From the NCBI GenBank assembly GCA_023079485.1, contig CM041083.1:170296451-170360450 (forward strand): a DNA stretch of 64,000 bases. Reading direction: 5' to 3'. A program made the position numbers and the translations under genes. Under the pieces are notes generated by a model, which was given only the letters and a program-made list of their open reading frames with translations, did no database searches and was not told the DNA's origin. This document shows positions 1 to 20,380 of the stretch, piece by piece. The DNA is from Archilochus colubris. Taxonomy: Eukaryota; Chordata; Aves; Apodiformes; Trochilidae. The stretch's first letter is position 1, and each line of letters begins with the position of its first letter.

Positions 1-744
1 CACTGAGACACATCTGGCAGCAGGCTTCTCCACCTGGAGCTGGGAGAGCCTCATGTAGTGAGAACACAGAGGACATTCACTGAGTTATTCCCTGAAAATG
101 ACAAATCGTTCTCCTACTGTCTGTGCTTGTTTGCTAAAGGAAAAAAATGCCCTGAGATCAACCTACTACTGTTCAACATCCTACCAAGAAAAACTGGCCT
201 CAGCAGGTTGCCAGGATTAGTTGGAATTTGACACTTTTATAAAAAGCTACACACATTTCTTTTTTTCAGATGTTATACAAGATGCTTGTAGTTTAGAGAA
301 GGCAGTAATTTATATTTCCTTGTTTCAGCTTATTATTTCCCCCAGTGAGATTTTCTCCTGGTTAATTTCAATGCACTAGTAAGATGTTTATGTCTGTCTT
401 ATATTTATTATCTGTTCAACACTGCATGCTAAACTTGAAATGCTACACCTGCAAAAATACTGTAAGTACTGTTTGATACCAAGTTCTGTTCAATTAGCAG
501 TGTGCAAAATGCATTTGAGCCTGTAAAATGTGGTGTTTGGCACATGAAACCATTGAATACAGATTTCAGGTGTACTCAGGTGAGAGTACTTCTACATACT
601 TGTACAAGTATGGTGGAGGACAATCAAAGCTTCAAAGAACAGAGATTAATAAACTCAGGTGTCAAGGGAGTTGAGTTAAACACACAGTATTTTTCTCTCC
701 TGTGGCTCTAAAAGATAAATTTGATTCAAGCATAATTTCTTAAT
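1..744. other. Intergenic, nothing recognised
   Basis: AT-rich unique-looking DNA; the only notable frame is a short 69-codon one with no family resemblance. Confidence 0.6.
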
Positions 745-1327
745 TCATAGAATCATAGAATTGACTGGGTTGGAAGGGACCTCAGAGATCATTGAGTCCA
801 AACCTTGATCCACCACCGCTGCGGTTACCAGACCATGGCACTGAGTGCCACATCCAGTCTCTTTTTAAATATCTCCAGGGATGGAGAATCCACTACTTCC
901 CTGAGCAGCCCATTCCAATGTCTGATCACCCTCTCCGTAAAGAAATTCTTTCTAATATCCAACCTAAACCTCCCCTGGCACAACTTGAGACCCTGCCCTC
1001 TTGTCTTGCTGAGAGTTGCCTGGGAAAAGAGACCACCCCCCTGGCTACACCCTCCTTTCAGGGAGTTGTAGAGAGTGATGAGGTCTCCCCTGAGCCTCCT
1101 CTTCTCCAGGCTGAACACCCCCAGCTCCCTCAGCCTCTCCTCATAGGATCTGTGCTCGAGTCCCTTCACCAGCCTGGTTGCCCTCCTTTGGACCTGCTCC
1201 AGGACCTCGATATCCTTCCTGAACTGAGGGGCCCAGAACTGGACACAGGACTCGAGGTGTGGCCTCACCAGCACTGAGTACAGGGGCAGAATCACTTCCT
1301 TGGACCTGCTGGCCATGCTGTTCCTGT
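745..1327 (-). mobile_element. CR1 LINE 3' fragment (RT C-terminal part and 3' UTR)
   Basis: The element's sense strand is minus. It carries the terminal ATTCTATGATTCTATGA-type end at 745-760 and a 163-codon frame (1316-825) encoding the CR1 ORF2 C-terminal region, with [24 protein letters not shown] and [17 protein letters not shown] motifs. It is 5'-truncated at about 1327. It looks young: long stretches match the copies at 25.5 and 32.8 kb by eye. Confidence 0.95.
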
Positions 1328-4304
1328 TCCCAGGTTCTTTCTGATATGGAGTTCAGTTATTACCAGATGTAAGGGAATCCTCTATAGTTACCAGAATATT
1401 TGAGACACAACTGAGATAAGCTTATCTTGTTTAAGTATGTATATTGAAAAAGCCTGTTTTTCACTGAGGAAAAAAAAGGTGTAAACCTTCGGTATCTGAG
1501 ACCCCTTGAAGGTGTCAAGGGCCTCAGCAGGCAAGAACAAGAGGTCTCTTGCAAAATACAGAGAAAAAGGAGTATTAGACCTTGGATGATAGGAAGGGCT
1601 CTGTGTAGAAGGGAAGATCTCTGCATACAGCACTAGCAGGTCCATTACACACAGCTCTTGTTCTCACTTTTATTATGTTACATTAAACAGTTTCAAAAAT
1701 TTCAAAGAACATACAAAAGAACCACAAAAGTAATGAGAGATACTGAACCTTACTGAGATTCATTAAAAGGAACAAGGAAAATGAAGGTCCAAGGTATTTC
1801 CCTGGTATAAGTGAATCACACTGTCCATGTTTTGTTATGTGGAAACTACCTTAATACCCAGATAAGTCATAATGAACACCTTTACTAGTCAAAAAGATAA
1901 ATAAAGGTGTGATATTTTTCTTACATGAGGAGGTTTGGATTGTTTCCTAGAGTTGTTTTCAGCTGGTAATAAAGCACAGAGTTAATCTGTGATATTATAA
2001 CCATGGTAATAAGTGCCAAAGTAGATTTGGTTGAAGTAATTTGTGTAACTGATACAAAACCTACCTTGATGCATTAAATGTTCTGGTACAGTAATAATTG
2101 GAAACTAAATATGGGAAGAAGACAATATCAGTGATAAAAGGCATACTTAAGGCCATGCAGTCTTAATACCTTGACAATTTCAGATGTTGTACCACTTTTG
2201 GAGAGGATCCATGTGGCTAAAGCTCTCAGTTGCCAGTCAATATATTTGGAAGGCTTGATCTATTTGATTCAGACAGAAGAAGGTGTGTGAGCATTTTTAG
2301 GGAGAGAAACCACCTGATATAAACTACACTCATTTCACAAGAAGGATGGATAAACTGAAATCAGAAATTATGCAAAACAATAGAAGATGAATTAGTCACT
2401 GAAACTACCAATAACCTAGTAAATGATCCAATTTTTCAAGGCTGGATCCCTTTCTAGAAGATACACAGGCATCCCATAGCTGTTTTGCTTTGTGTAGGGA
2501 TGAACAGTTGTAACATGGCAGTAATGTGCTGTATACTTGATAAGACTCAGTGTTCTTTTGGAGCTTTCTGTACTCAGGAGCAATGAATGTGTGAATTCCT
2601 TCAGAAGAGAAAGGTAGTTGAGATCAGGGGTTAATTTTAAGGTGTTTTTCCTTCTCTTCTTTTAAGATAAATTAGGTTATAAAAGTTTTAACCCAGCAAA
2701 TTACTTGTATGATGTTACAGTTCCTATAGAACAGGATACTGAGGTTTTCACTTCTAATTATTGCTTTAATGGACATAGCCTGGCTGGCAATATTGCAAAA
2801 GAAAAAGACCAAGCCAAACAAACTTGAGAGTCTAGCAATGTTGAGAGAATCTTCATGAGTCTGCATGTTGCTTAAAATACCTTTATATTAAGTAAAAAAC
2901 ATATTAAGAAAAATGTAAATACGCATGAATATATAAAGGCTTTGACACAGGTAATAACAGTGTTGCATTTGTTTCTCTAAGCTAACAATATATAGGCAGT
3001 TTAACATCTTCAACAGTAAATACTCAGTTTGCCTAAATCTTCATTTTATATTCAGGAGTAAAGATAAACCTAAATTATTCAAGACAACACCTCAAATAAA
3101 AAGCTATTTCCACGGAACAGATAAATATTCCAGGTTACAGCCAGTCAGAACTATTAACTTAAGTGTAAGAATAGAGAAAACACTGTAAATGCCTCACATG
3201 ACAAGCACACAATAAAAAGAAAGCAAAGAAAAATGTCTACCTTTCACTTCTATTTTAACAAGAATTTCTAATAGGTTGTAACATGTTAAGAATTATCTCA
3301 CCAAACAATAAGCACCCGGGTGTTATTTGGCTACTACTAGTAGTTAATTAAGGTCCTCTACACAGCAAGTTCCTCTATAATCAAACATCTATAATGCATT
3401 CCTGTCTCTAGAGGGTGAGTTGTTGCATTTTAAAAGTTGTCCAGACACAGTCCTCTCTTTATCTACCTCTTTTTACCTTACTCATTCTTCTTTACTAACA
3501 TATAAGACCGATTAAAGTTAGATTATTTGAAGCCCAGCTCTGCATGTACTTTTTCCTAAGTCATTTATAGCTGGGCAGCCTATGTCACCCTTGTCCCCAT
3601 GGTAGGATATCCTGGCAGGTACAGGGCAAAGAGTCTGTAGCATCCCCTATATGAATTTTCCACAGGACAAAGCACAGGCCATCAGAGCTTCCAGAGTTCT
3701 CCATTAGGTTGCAATAAGAAGGGATGTGGATAAAGGGTCTGGAATTTTGGTACCCCAAGAATGCAAATACAAACTGATAGTTATTTCTCTGTTGGGAAAA
3801 CAAGGTAGATCTCAGAGATCTGACTGAATAAAAAGGAACTCATCAAATCTTACTTGCTTGACTTCAGATTACTTTTTAGATAAAATTGGCACACATTTTG
3901 GAAACACCTGGAAATGTTAGTAACTTTCTTCCTGAAATAACTTCCTTCCCTGGAAGTAAAAATAACTTCCTTCCCTGTTTAGTAAAAAACAAACAAACAA
4001 ACAAAACAAAAACCAACCAACCAAATAAACCAAACCACACCCACACACAAAAAACCTCAAAACAAGCAAGCAAGCAACCAAACCAAACCAACAAAAATCC
4101 CATCCAAAGTTATCCCAAAGCATTACAGACCGAGCATGGATTAATTCATGCCACAGAATGAAATGGAGAAGAATTTTAAAAAGAAATAAATCACTGAGCT
4201 TTGGCCCAGCTATTGGGTTACTTTCCTGTTTTGATGATTTCCACAAATAAAACCCCACCCTGTATGGAAAAAATTACCCACATTGTAGCCTTTTTACATT
4301 TGTT
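1328..4304. other. Intergenic plus probable CCDC122 3' UTR
   Basis: AT-rich sequence. The CCDC122 transcript must end here, but I found no minus-strand AATAAA close to the stop codon. Otherwise only the A/C-rich tract is notable. Confidence 0.5.
3983..4100 (+). repeat. A/C-rich low-complexity tract
   Basis: Mixed CAAA, CCAA and CAAG units, T-poor on the plus strand, about 200 bases beyond the CCDC122 stop. The long frames on both strands here reflect this bias. Confidence 0.9.
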
Positions 4305-13159
<8,855 letters not shown>

Positions 13160-13479
13160 TTGAGGCAAAAGTGCAGAACTACAAAGACACAGACACACAC
13201 AAAAAAAGAAGAGGTTTATCTTCATTCTATGTAATTCCTACCTGTTAAAGAACGAAAAGAAAGAACGAAAAGAAACACTCAGTTGCTCCTATACGGATGT
13301 CTGATATGGGATGGCAGAGCAATGCATCAATCACTCCAGGTAATTTGTTTATTGCTTTTTTTTTTTTTTAATAAACGAGAGCGGGTGGGCGCTCAAAGCC
13401 GATGACTGAGAATGAGAACCCTTCCTCGCAGAATTCTATAAAATTAACCCCTGTAGCTCAGTGCCTGTGTACCCTCCTC

Positions 13480-13767
13480 TCCCTCAGAAGCAGCCCCCAA
13501 GGCAGGAGCTGCCGCTCCCCTCTCACAGCCGCCTTCGCCTCTTCCCGCCGAAACCGCGGAGCGCCAGCCACCGGCCAGGGAGCGTCGACCAAGAGCCGGC
13601 TCCGCAGCGTGGCGTGCGGGGAGCTTAGGGAGCGTCGGAGAAGTTCAGCGAGGGAGCTGGCAGAGGGATGGGAGAAAGGAGGAGAGGGAAGGAGAGAAAA
13701 GGGGGGGGGGAGGGGGGTAGTGGTCATCCCCGGAGGAGGCGGAGGAAGAACGGAGGGAAGCTGAGTC
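13480..13767. promoter_or_regulatory. CpG-rich shared (bidirectional) promoter of CCDC122 and LACC1
   Basis: This segment is far richer in G+C and CpG than its surroundings, with CpGs clustered at about 13515-13660. It lies between the 5' end of CCDC122 (minus) and the start of LACC1 (plus). It also has a long purine/G-run at 13701-13717. Promoter role is inferred from position and composition; start sites were not resolved, and no clear LACC1 5' UTR donor was identified. Confidence 0.7.
13701..13717 (+). promoter_or_regulatory. G-run with G-quadruplex potential
   Basis: Ten G, one A, then six G lie on the plus strand at the LACC1 edge of the promoter region. Structure formation is inferred. 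Confidence 0.4.
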
Positions 13768-13773
13768 ATACGA

Positions 13774-14421
13774 AGAAGCTGAACATGAGCCAGCAGTGTG
13801 CTCAGGTGGCCAAGAAGGCCAATGGCATCCTGGCCTGTATCAGGAACAGCGTGGCCAGCAGGTCCAAGGAAGTGATTCTGCCCCTGTACTCAGTGCTGGT
13901 GAGGCCACACCTCGAGTACTGTGTCCAGTTCTGGGCCCCTCAGTTCAGGAAGGAGATTGAGGTGCTGGTGCAGGTCCAGAGAAAAGCAAGGAGGCTGTGA
14001 AGGGATATAGCACAAGTCCTGTGAGAAAGGGCTGAGGGAGCTGGGGCTGTTCAGCTTGGAGAAGAGGAGACTCAGAGGAGACCTCATCACTCTCTACAAC
14101 TCCCTGAAAGGAGGGGGTAGCCAGGGGGGGGTTGGTCTCTTTTCCCAGGCAACTCTCAGCAAGACAAGAGAGCATGGACTTAAGTTGTGCCAGGGGAGGT
14201 TTAGGTTGGATATTAGAAAAGAAATCTTTACAGAGAAGGTGATCAGGCATTGGAATGGGCTGCCCAGGGAAGTAGTGGATTCTCCATCCCTGGAGATATT
14301 TAAAAAGAGACTGGATGTGGCACTCAGTGCCATGGTTTGGTAACCACAGCGGTAGTGGATCAAGGGTTGGACTCGGTGATATCAGAGATCCTATCCAATC
14401 TGGCTGATTTTGTGATTCTGT
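13774..14421 (+). mobile_element. CR1 LINE 3' fragment inserted beside the shared promoter
   Basis: Plus-strand CR1 starting abruptly at AAGCTGAACATGAGCCAGCA and ending TTTGTGATTCTGTGAG. It encodes [16 protein letters not shown] and [16 protein letters not shown], followed by a stop and frame breaks. It is 5'-truncated and directly joins the CpG-rich promoter segment. Confidence 0.95.
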
Positions 14422-14812
14422 GAGAAGGGGATGAGGGAAACTGGGGTTGTTTTAGCCTGGAGAAAAAGGGAGTCCTTTATCGCTCTTTACAACTGCCTGG
14501 AAAGAGGTTGTAACTAGGGGGGTGTTGGTCTCTTCTCACAGGCAACAGTGATACAAGAGGAAATAGCCTCAAGTTGTGCCAGGGGGAGGTTTAGGTTGGA
14601 TATTAGGAAAAAAGAAAAACCTCTTCACAAAAAGGGTTGTCAGGCACTGGAAAACGCTGCCCAGGGAGGTGGTGGAGTCACCATCCCTCAATGTACTTAA
14701 AAGATATGGTGCTTAGGGACATGGTTTAGTGGTGGGCTTGGCAGTGGTGGGTTAATGGCTGTCTTAATAATCTTAAAGGTCTTTCCTAAACAAAACTGTT
14801 CTGTGATTCTGT
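14422..14812 (+). mobile_element. Second, older CR1 fragment in tandem with the previous one
   Basis: A second CR1 3' region in the same orientation begins at once (GGGATGAGGGAAACTGGGG) and ends CTGTTCTGTGATTCTGTAAC at 14812. It is more diverged than its neighbour, with gaps. This is consistent with a younger CR1 inserted into or next to an older copy. Confidence 0.88.
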
Positions 14813-15692
14813 AACAACCCATCCTAACAGAAAGAGGTGGGTGCTTCACCACAGCACGGCCTTGAGAGACAATTTTGCTCAGCTTTTTTTGACTTCACTA
14901 ATTACCCCACATTACCTAATTCATTGTATTGTCTGCATTTTATGTCATAATTTGTTATTGTTCGATATGCACTGCAGAGAATGTAAGTTCTGGTGGGTGC
15001 CATTGGGTTATGAGGATGAAGAAATGGGGCCCAGTTTCTCCTGCTCTACCCCATACCCTCTTTCGTAGCTGCAGACTTCTCTCCTGCCTACTTGTATTCC
15101 TTTGAACTCTATGTTAAGGAATTGCAACAGTAAATCCCATAATATTTGTAACTTATTTATATTCTCATCTCTTCATACAATCTGTTTATTTCATCTTCTT
15201 TTTTAAATGGCAAAAGCTAAGTATAGTATTTCGTCCTGAGACATAATAATTTTGCAACATTGCTTAGTATCCTGGATGTTTCCTGACCTTTTCCTTACCC
15301 TTTCTCAGCATTTGGCACAAGAAATAACCCCACTTACTATTTTTTTTCTGTAGTCCAGTTGAAGAAAAGAAAATGGGTGTGTTGGTCTCCATCTCCCCTG
15401 TTAATTTTAAATGATCTAGTTCAGGATGCCTTTTGACAGTGGAAAACCTGAGATAACTGATTTCTGCACATTTCATAAAATAGGGGTCTGAGTGAGGAAG
15501 GAGAAGATTTCAGCACCATTTCGCTATGGGAAGGAGAGCTAGGAGGATTCAGCTCCTGTCCCTCTGCCCACCATATGCTGGAAAGAAAAGTGGGGAGGAA
15601 TGCTAGAAGTGTCCCAGAGCACACAGGACAGCAATTCACAGGAAATTGTATTTCATTCATTCCTCCATTCATGAAAAAAATAGCTGCTTTCC

Positions 15693-16345
15693 TTTTTTCC
15701 TTTTTTCCTTTTTTTTTTTTCTTTTTTTCTTTTTTTCTTTTTTTCCTTTTTTTCCTTTTTTTCTTTTTTTCCTTTTTTTCCTTTTTTTCTCTTTTTTTCT
15801 CTTTTTTTCTCTTTTTTTCTCTTTTTTTCTCTTTTTCTTTTTTTCTTTTTCTTTTTCTTTTTTCTTTTTTCTTTTTTCTTTTTTCTTTTTTCTTTTTTCT
15901 TTTTTCTTTTTTCTTTTTCTTTTTTTTCTTTTTCTTTTCTTTTCTTTTCTTTTTCTTTTTCCCTTTTCCCTTTTCCCTTTTCCCTTTTCCCTTTTCCCTT
16001 TTCCCTTTTCTTTTTCTCTCTTTCTCTCTTTCTCTCTTTCTCTCTTTCTCCCTTTCTCCCTTTCTCCCTTTCTCCCTTTCTCCCTTTCTCCCCCTTTCTC
16101 CCTTTCTCCCTTTCTCCCTTTCTCCCTTTCTCCCTTTCTCCCTTTCTCCCTTTCTCCCTTTCTCCCTTTCTCCCTTTCTCCCTTTCTCCCTTTCTCCCTT
16201 TCTCCCTTTCTCCCTTTCTCCCTTTCTCCCTTTCTCCCTTTCTCCCTTTCTCCCTTTCTCCCTTTCTCCCTTTCTCCCTTTCTCCCTTTCTCCCTTTCTC
16301 CCTTTCTCCCTTTCTCTTTTCTTTCTTTCTTTCTTTTTTTTTTCT
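15693..16345 (+). repeat. Long polypyrimidine simple-repeat tract in LACC1 intron 1
   Basis: About 650 nearly uninterrupted C/T bases on the plus strand. Units change in order: T-rich CCTTTTTT and TCTTTTTTT units, 6-7 base CTTTTTT units, CCCTTTT (about 15960-16007), TTTCTCTC (about 16015-16045), then some 33 copies of TTTCTCCC to about 16314, and a CTTT tail. The long open frames over it are artefacts of the repeat. Confidence 0.98.
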
Positions 16346-19300
16346 TGTCCCTTAGTTGTTGACTACTTATCTGTCATGACTGATTTTGATTTCTAGCACA
16401 ACACTTCTTATCATTTGATTCTTGGACAAAGACTGATATAAATCCCTCATTCCCCAACTTGCCTTTTGACCTTTGCATTGTCCTGTCAAAACATTCAGAG
16501 TTTTTTACAGAGCTCTGCAAAATACCCAAGTGCTCCAAGAAGAAATTGCCACTCTCATTCAGGGCCCGAGGACTGGCCTCTCATCCTCCCTCAATCTGTG
16601 TCCTGAGTACACTCCTTCTTGACAGACTGCCAAATTCTGCACTTGAACATGCAGTTACAGCTCAGACAACAAAAAATCCCTCAGCCTGCACAAGTTTAAG
16701 GAAAGCTTCTTTCTGTTCTTGTCCTGTTTTGTCATGCTGTGTGGTTCTGAATCTCCCTGAGATTATGCAAAGCTCCTGCCTTAGAACGTATGATTACAGC
16801 AGCAAGTTACATGGCAGGGTTAATGCTGCTTCCGGGTTTATTGCTACCCAAGCACTTAATCACGTTGGTGCCTTTCAGTACAGTTTGTTATTTCCTGTGG
16901 ATACTGACAGCAACAAAGCAGGGTCTCATAAGAAAGTAGAAATACAGGTTCCCACTCCAATCTTGCCTAGAATAGGAATTTCCGTCTTGTACAAATCAGT
17001 TGCAAGACTGACAGTGAGGAGTGAGATATATAAAGCTGGGGATGGCTGTTGATAGCAGGTGAGACCTTTCAAGAAACACTTTCAAGAGTTTAAAAGCATT
17101 CTCTACCTGTGTAAGTAACTGCTTGTATTTTAAACTTGGAGTTTGTTTATGAAAATTGCATGTACTTAGATATTTTCGTTGTAAGTGCCAATTTCTGTTT
17201 CTTCAAGTTTGTCCCAGCACCCCTAAGGTAAGAGCAAAATGTTTTATTATAAACCAGTGTTTTATGTATTTATTTTTTTTCCCCACTTCTTTGTCTTTGA
17301 TTTTGTTGAAATTTTATTATAACTGTGCTCTTACTGCTGTTTATTATGGCTTGTTTAATGACTTGTTTGCATTCTCCAAGCATCTCTCTCCAGCAAAAAT
17401 TAAATGTTTCTTGCTTTTGGAAATTTTCCCAAAACTATGTCAGTCCTGAAGAAAATAAGGTAACCAGTAGCATTCAAAGGTACAGGAAAATGCCAGCAAC
17501 TTTTTCTTGGCCTATTAGATTTATGGGGATTTTGAAAGTTACTTTTTGGATCTTTTTTTCTACCCTGAGCTGTCTTTTCTTAGGCAGCCTGGTTTTATTT
17601 CCATTCTTCTTTCTTTTCTTCTTCACTTTCTTCTTTTCTATTCATTTTGCTTTCTCCTCTTCAGTCTTCTTGCTCTTCCAACCTCTCTTCTCTTCTTGCT
17701 GTCATTTTCTTTGATTTTCTTTCTCTCGATACCTGTACAAGAGAATCTTTTTGCCTTCAAAGTATTTGTGCTGCTAGAGTTCCAGAAAGTGAGTGAAACA
17801 GCTAATGGGTGGCCTTGGCTTCAAGTTGGTGCAAGTATTTGTCTTGCATTGTGTACTGAACTGAGCAACTCCTTAAGAAATGCACTTAATCTTTTATGAT
17901 GCTGTTACATGCAGCAAGGCTTTCCAGGGAACATTGGGACCTTTAGAGCATTTTACTTAGAACCTGAATAACCACGAATGCATTTCTCATTAGCTGAAAC
18001 ATCCTTGTGCTTGGCAAGCCTATATTTTGAGAAGGGTTTTGAAGTGGGACTTGGAAAGCAGTAAAAAAATTGTGTTAGGACTGTAAGCAAATTTAGTTCT
18101 GACATGGCTGACCTCAGTAGGACTCTGATGCAAAACTGGAAGGCTACCAGGGTGAATCAGCCCCATCATTTCATCGTGTACATCCCAATAATTGCCCCAG
18201 TGGACGTTTTGTAATATTCACGCAACTTAATAACAGTGTAGGCAATTACCTCTCCCTCTGCAAACACTTTCCTTCCACCCTTTCATTGGTGATATTTTTT
18301 TCTGGGGAATTATGAGGACACCGTTGAACTCTATTTACCTTACACTCCTGAGATATCTGAAGGGAAACAGTAACCTGTTTTTTCCATTACACTCCTCTGC
18401 TGTAGTGTCTTTGCTGGGGCTATTAACTACATCTAGGCTGGGATCATTGGGATGTCTTACAGGCCTCTCACACAGGGTGTCAGGGTAGGGAAGGAAATAC
18501 CCTGTTTTCCTAAGTCATGGCCTTTGGCATGAGTCTGTTTCAACACTGTTGTCTTAGCAAGCTGTTTTCTCTAAAAATCTGTCATCAGCTGTGTGTAAAT
18601 AGTACTTTGAGCAAAATCAAGAGTCATGAATTCCTTGGCAGATGCTTTTATCTGCTGTCATATTTTGATACTTTTAGCTCATCTGTTTTGATAGTCATTG
18701 ATTAATCTATGTAAACGTTCAACTTGCAGAAAGGAAAACATCATTTTCTGTTAAGATTATTTTTCTTCCAGTCTGAGGGGAAAAGCAATAAAGAAAATAC
18801 AGAATATTTTCTGTAAAACCTACTCTGAATTAATGATCCATCAAAACCAGAAAGGTCTTTGACCTCTTCTTTGAATGTGGAAACTCTGGGAACCCATTGT
18901 CAAACCCACATCAAAACTGGAATTGCACAATGGGCCACAATACAAGCTGTGAACTACAGCATGATCTTGGGTAAACTTGATGTGTCTTGATTTCAGTGAA
19001 AAGACTGCAGTTAGCAGAGTGGAAAAGCTGAAGCAGGAAGTTGTGCACAGTATTCTAGAATTTTCATTTAGCTCTCCATGCTTCTTGCATTACTAAATAA
19101 AGTTTCAGTGACCTATGCTGAGTGCCTGTGGGTGCTGAGAAGAACAACTATACTGATCATGTGCCACACCATACAAAAGTCAGAAATTAGCAATACTTTT
19201 GGTAATGCAAAGGGAGAAGTGCAGAAAGCCTTGTAAAAGCTGTGGGAAAAATGTTGTGGCATTTCCAAACCAGCATCCCTGCTGCCAGGAGGGAAAACAG

Positions 19301-19784
19301 ACCTGAGCTCCACCTCTGTGATAAGTATGCAAAATGCCTCCAAAAAAGCCGTTTACAGAAGTTCTTCCAGTCCCAGCAAGCTGAGGAACCTCTGTATTTG
19401 TTTTCCTTCATGGGAGCTGGAGGAGGGCCCAGCAGTTAAAGATCAAGATCCATTAGGCTAATGCAGGTTAATTGAATCAAAAAAATCTAATATTATGTAC
19501 TAACCTTTTATCATCCCTGACCTGGGAAAAACCCGAGGTAGGTGGGGTGGTAGGGAAATACCTGGACACTGAAATAAATCTATAGTCATTCCCATTTCCA
19601 CTACTTTGCATCTCCTGTAATTTCTTTTGATGCAGTGAGGAAATCTTAAGACTGTTATGGCTGCTATTCTCTATAGGATTCCACTGGATGCATTACCTTA
19701 ACAACATAATTCTCTGTTTTGGACTAATGACACTGTCTTGCCTTTTTGTTTGTTTTCCATGTTTCATTACTGACTGCATGGCAG
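16346..19784. other. LACC1 intron 1, 3' part
   Basis: No repeat recognised. It contains a 197-codon frame at 16459-17052 of doubtful meaning, then TC-rich and AT-rich sequence to the acceptor at 19784. Confidence 0.5.
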
Positions 19785-19812
19785 TTGTAGGAATCTTTCA
19801 ATATCCTGAAAG

Positions 19813-20380
19813 ATGGTTGAAGCTGTACTGATAGATCTGTTCAGCCTGCCAGCCAGCTTGCAGAGCAACATCCAAGGAGAACTGTATAAGAAGCTTGAAA
19901 CTGTTGAGAAATGCTCTTCCATCCCTGCTCCATTTGTTTATGTCATGTGTTGCCAGCAGCAAGGGTGTGAAAGGAATGATGAACAGGAGTTCTTGCTTCC
20001 AGCCCTGAGAGATTTTCAGAGTCTGAAGAAAAGACTGGAGGTGGTACATGCTCTGACTACAGCTGCTGCTTTGTACACCATCAAACAAAGTCTGGATGAA
20101 AAAGACCTGAGCACCATTAAAGTTATTCTCCCCGCTTTAAGAAAAGATTTAATGAAAGTATACATAGACCATCTCTTTACACCAGTCTACAAGTTTGAAT
20201 TTGAGGATTTACAGGTAGCAGCTGATTGTAAAAACCTACAGATAGCTGAACCTCAGAGTGAAGAGCAAACACTTTCCACACAGGACATGGCACTCATCCA
20301 GAATGAGATTCAGATGTACTTGGAAAGCCTTCCAAGCCTGAAAGGGGAGCTCACAATCCTCAGATCTCCCCTGATCCCAG
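19813..20380 (+). CDS. LACC1: LACC1 coding exon 1 (residues 1-189 plus first base of codon 190)
   Basis: The frame opens [10 protein letters not shown] and ends at a CCAG/GTAAAG donor, leaving one base (phase 1). A pyrimidine-rich acceptor (GGCAG/TTG) at 19784/19785 probably starts this exon, giving 28 bases of 5' UTR before the ATG. It encodes the N-terminal non-laccase region, the least conserved part of the family. Confidence 0.93.

Noticed and set aside
3886..4258. Frames over the A/C-rich tract on both strands
   Set aside because: Low-complexity composition explains the lack of stops.
1..4304. 5' end of ENOX1, the neighbour beyond CCDC122 in mammals
   Set aside because: No exon or CpG-rich promoter was recognised here.
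13402..13769. Open frames on both strands in the CpG region
   Set aside because: Arg/Pro/Gly-rich frames are expected in GC-rich promoter DNA; no family resemblance.
16045..16314. Regular 8-base repeat that might suggest a CRISPR-like or satellite array
   Set aside because: There are no spacers, the unit is only eight bases, and the host is a vertebrate; it is simple sequence.
15575..16396. 273- and 238-codon Phe/Ser/Leu/Pro-rich open frames
   Set aside because: They are translations of the polypyrimidine repeat, which contains almost no stop codons in any frame of the plus strand.
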